From: Natrinema hispanicum
GTDB lineage: Archaea; Halobacteriota; Halobacteria; Halobacteriales; Natrialbaceae
Direction: 5' to 3'
Assembly: GCF_900111485.1 (NCBI RefSeq)
Contig: NZ_FOIC01000003.1
Coordinates: forward strand, 1-64,000
Length of the DNA: 64,000 nt
The position numbers and the translations under genes are program-made. Shown piece after piece: positions 63,089 through 64,000 of the stretch. Numbering within the stretch: position 1 is the first letter of the stretch; each line of letters begins with the position of its first letter. The notes beneath the pieces were generated by a model that saw nothing but the letters and a program-made list of their open reading frames with translations, ran no database searches and had not been told where the DNA came from.

Positions 63089-64000
63089 TTATGTGTCTGA
63101 CTGATAGCGGCCACGTCCCTCTACGTCGTGTAGGCGCTCGAGCACCCGTTCGTCACCAACGTCGCGATACCCATCACGGGCCGCCTCACGAAGTGGCTCG
63201 GGGTCGTCGGCAGTGCCGACGAGGCTCTGATCGAAGACGTGTAGGTCCATCGCGTAGTCCTCGACGTGGTCGGTGTGGTAGCCGAGGCCGAAATCGATGA
63301 GATACGCCTTCTCGCCGTCAACACGAACATTTCGCGTCGTCGGGTCGCCGTGGACGAACCCGGCCTGGTGGAGTCGTGCGAGGTGGCGGCCGACGTCACG
63401 GACGCGGTCGGACGACAGCGCCGCTTGTAAGTCGCGCTCGCCAACGTACTCGAGTTCGAGTCGCGCCTCGGTCTGATCGACGTCCGACAGGACCGGCGTC
63501 GGAACCCCCTCACGGCGGGCCAGACTGGTCAGGCGGGCCTCGAGCGTCGTTCGCTCTTTACGGAGGCGCTCGTCGAGAGCGGGATGGCGGTAGGTCTTGG
63601 CCCGACGACGCTTCGTGACGCGGCCGCCAGTGGGCTCGAGATCGACCAGCGCCTCGGCCCCACGGACCTGACTGTCGTCGGCCGCATCCACGCCACGACC
63701 GGCCGCGAGCTCGGGCTCGGCGGCTCGCTCGCGGTTCCTCGCGTCACCGCTCGCGTTGTCGAGGTCCTCGCTTCGCTCGGACCTCCCACGCCACGTCACC
63801 GGCACCTGATCGGGCCGGAAATTGGGGTCGACATGTGACTCCTCGAGTGCGAGCGTATCGCCCGCGGCGTACATCTTCGCACCGAGTACGGCGATCATCC
63901 CGGCGTTGTCACCCAGGAATCGGGGTTCGGGCGCGTGGAACTCGGCCCCGCGCTGGGCACACATCTCGGCGAGCATCTCGCGCAGGCGGGCGTTGTGCCC
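63089..64000 (-). CDS. Kae1-Bud32 fusion of the KEOPS complex (5' end outside window)
   Basis: Only the last 304 codons are present; the gene continues past the right edge of the window. The first part is the end of Kae1 (the tRNA t6A synthesis enzyme): NARLREMLAEMCAQRG and the DNAGMIAVLGAKMY motif. A charged linker follows (RSERSEDLDNASGDARNRER). Then comes the kinase Bud32 from about window position 63600: HGDPTTRNVRVDG, IDFGLGYHTDHVEDYAMDLHV, and the ALDERLRKERT start. Both act in N6-threonylcarbamoyladenosine tRNA modification. Fused forms are common in haloarchaea. Confidence 0.93.
   Translation of the reverse strand, partial: GHNARLREMLAEMCAQRGAEFHAPEPRFLGDNAGMIAVLGAKMYAAGDTLALEESHVDPNFRPDQVPVTWRGRSERSEDLDNASGDARNRERAAEPELAAGRGVDAADDSQVRGAEALVDLEPTGGRVTKRRRAKTYRHPALDERLRKERTTLEARLTSLARREGVPTPVLSDVDQTEARLELEYVGERDLQAALSSDRVRDVGRHLARLHQAGFVHGDPTTRNVRVDGEKAYLIDFGLGYHTDHVEDYAMDLHVFDQSLVGTADDPEPLREAARDGYRDVGDERVLERLHDVEGRGRYQSDT

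Overview
The window reads as a chromosomal segment of a halophilic archaeon (class Halobacteria). The evidence is high GC, acidic proteins rich in Asp and Glu, many TATA boxes about 25 bases before a start codon (leaderless transcripts), and marker genes of this class: EF-1alpha followed by ribosomal protein S10, a FolC-FolP fusion, an archaeal CoaD, a Kae1-Bud32 fusion, a PGF-CTERM surface protein and many small haloarchaeal families. The genus cannot be fixed from the sequence alone. Something near Natrinema, Haloterrigena or Natronorubrum is a guess. I see no rRNA, tRNA, CRISPR array, integrase, transposase or replication origin.

Layout. 0-3.1 kb: two small conserved proteins, a truncated regulator fragment and an ABC-2 exporter. 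3.2-7.2 kb: an uncharacterised protein and carB. 7.2-10.3 kb: a YdjM-like membrane hydrolase, a PHP phosphoesterase coupled to a CDP-alcohol phosphatidyltransferase, and a GNAT acetyltransferase. 10.4-13.0 kb: a divergent ABC permease/ATPase pair. 13.1-16.3 kb: a small membrane protein, the folate fusion gene and a 47-residue protein. 16.3-23.3 kb: a three-gene overlapping operon for an AddAB-like helicase-nuclease. 23.4-31.8 kb: a thiamine-diphosphate enzyme, a CBS-pair protein, uvrA and several membrane or coiled-coil proteins. 31.9-45 kb: a diverged triosephosphate isomerase, a GGR-type lipid reductase, a K+ channel/TrkA protein, a ZIP transporter, CoaD, a YqcI/isochorismatase pair, MOSC and DUF2071 proteins, an SDR and several UspA proteins. 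45-56.8 kb: ROK glucokinase, a LVIVD surface protein, a NifU-like scaffold, a TauE exporter, an ACT-homoserine dehydrogenase operon, EF-1alpha/S10, a molybdate/sulfate transporter, a PIN-like protein and an IMPDH/GMPR-like enzyme. 56.8-64 kb: more UspA proteins, DUF2270, DUF2267 and SOUL proteins, ITPase, DUF5808 and the 3' part of kae1-bud32.

Most of the window is housekeeping. Three things stand out. First, a dispersed family of about 82-bp palindromic elements (six full copies and two degraded ones between 38.2 and 61.0 kb, plus a related 84-bp palindrome at 23.3 kb). Their inner stems vary between copies but still pair within each copy, and their ends supply the TGA stop codon of neighbouring genes. 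Second, the helicase-nuclease operon, whose middle protein keeps Fe-S cysteines but appears to have lost the nuclease residues. Third, nine UspA genes (ten domains) within about 29 kb. A leaderless 14-codon upstream ORF overlapping the ACT-hom operon and the 3' relic of a duplicated SDR gene are smaller, well-defined oddities.
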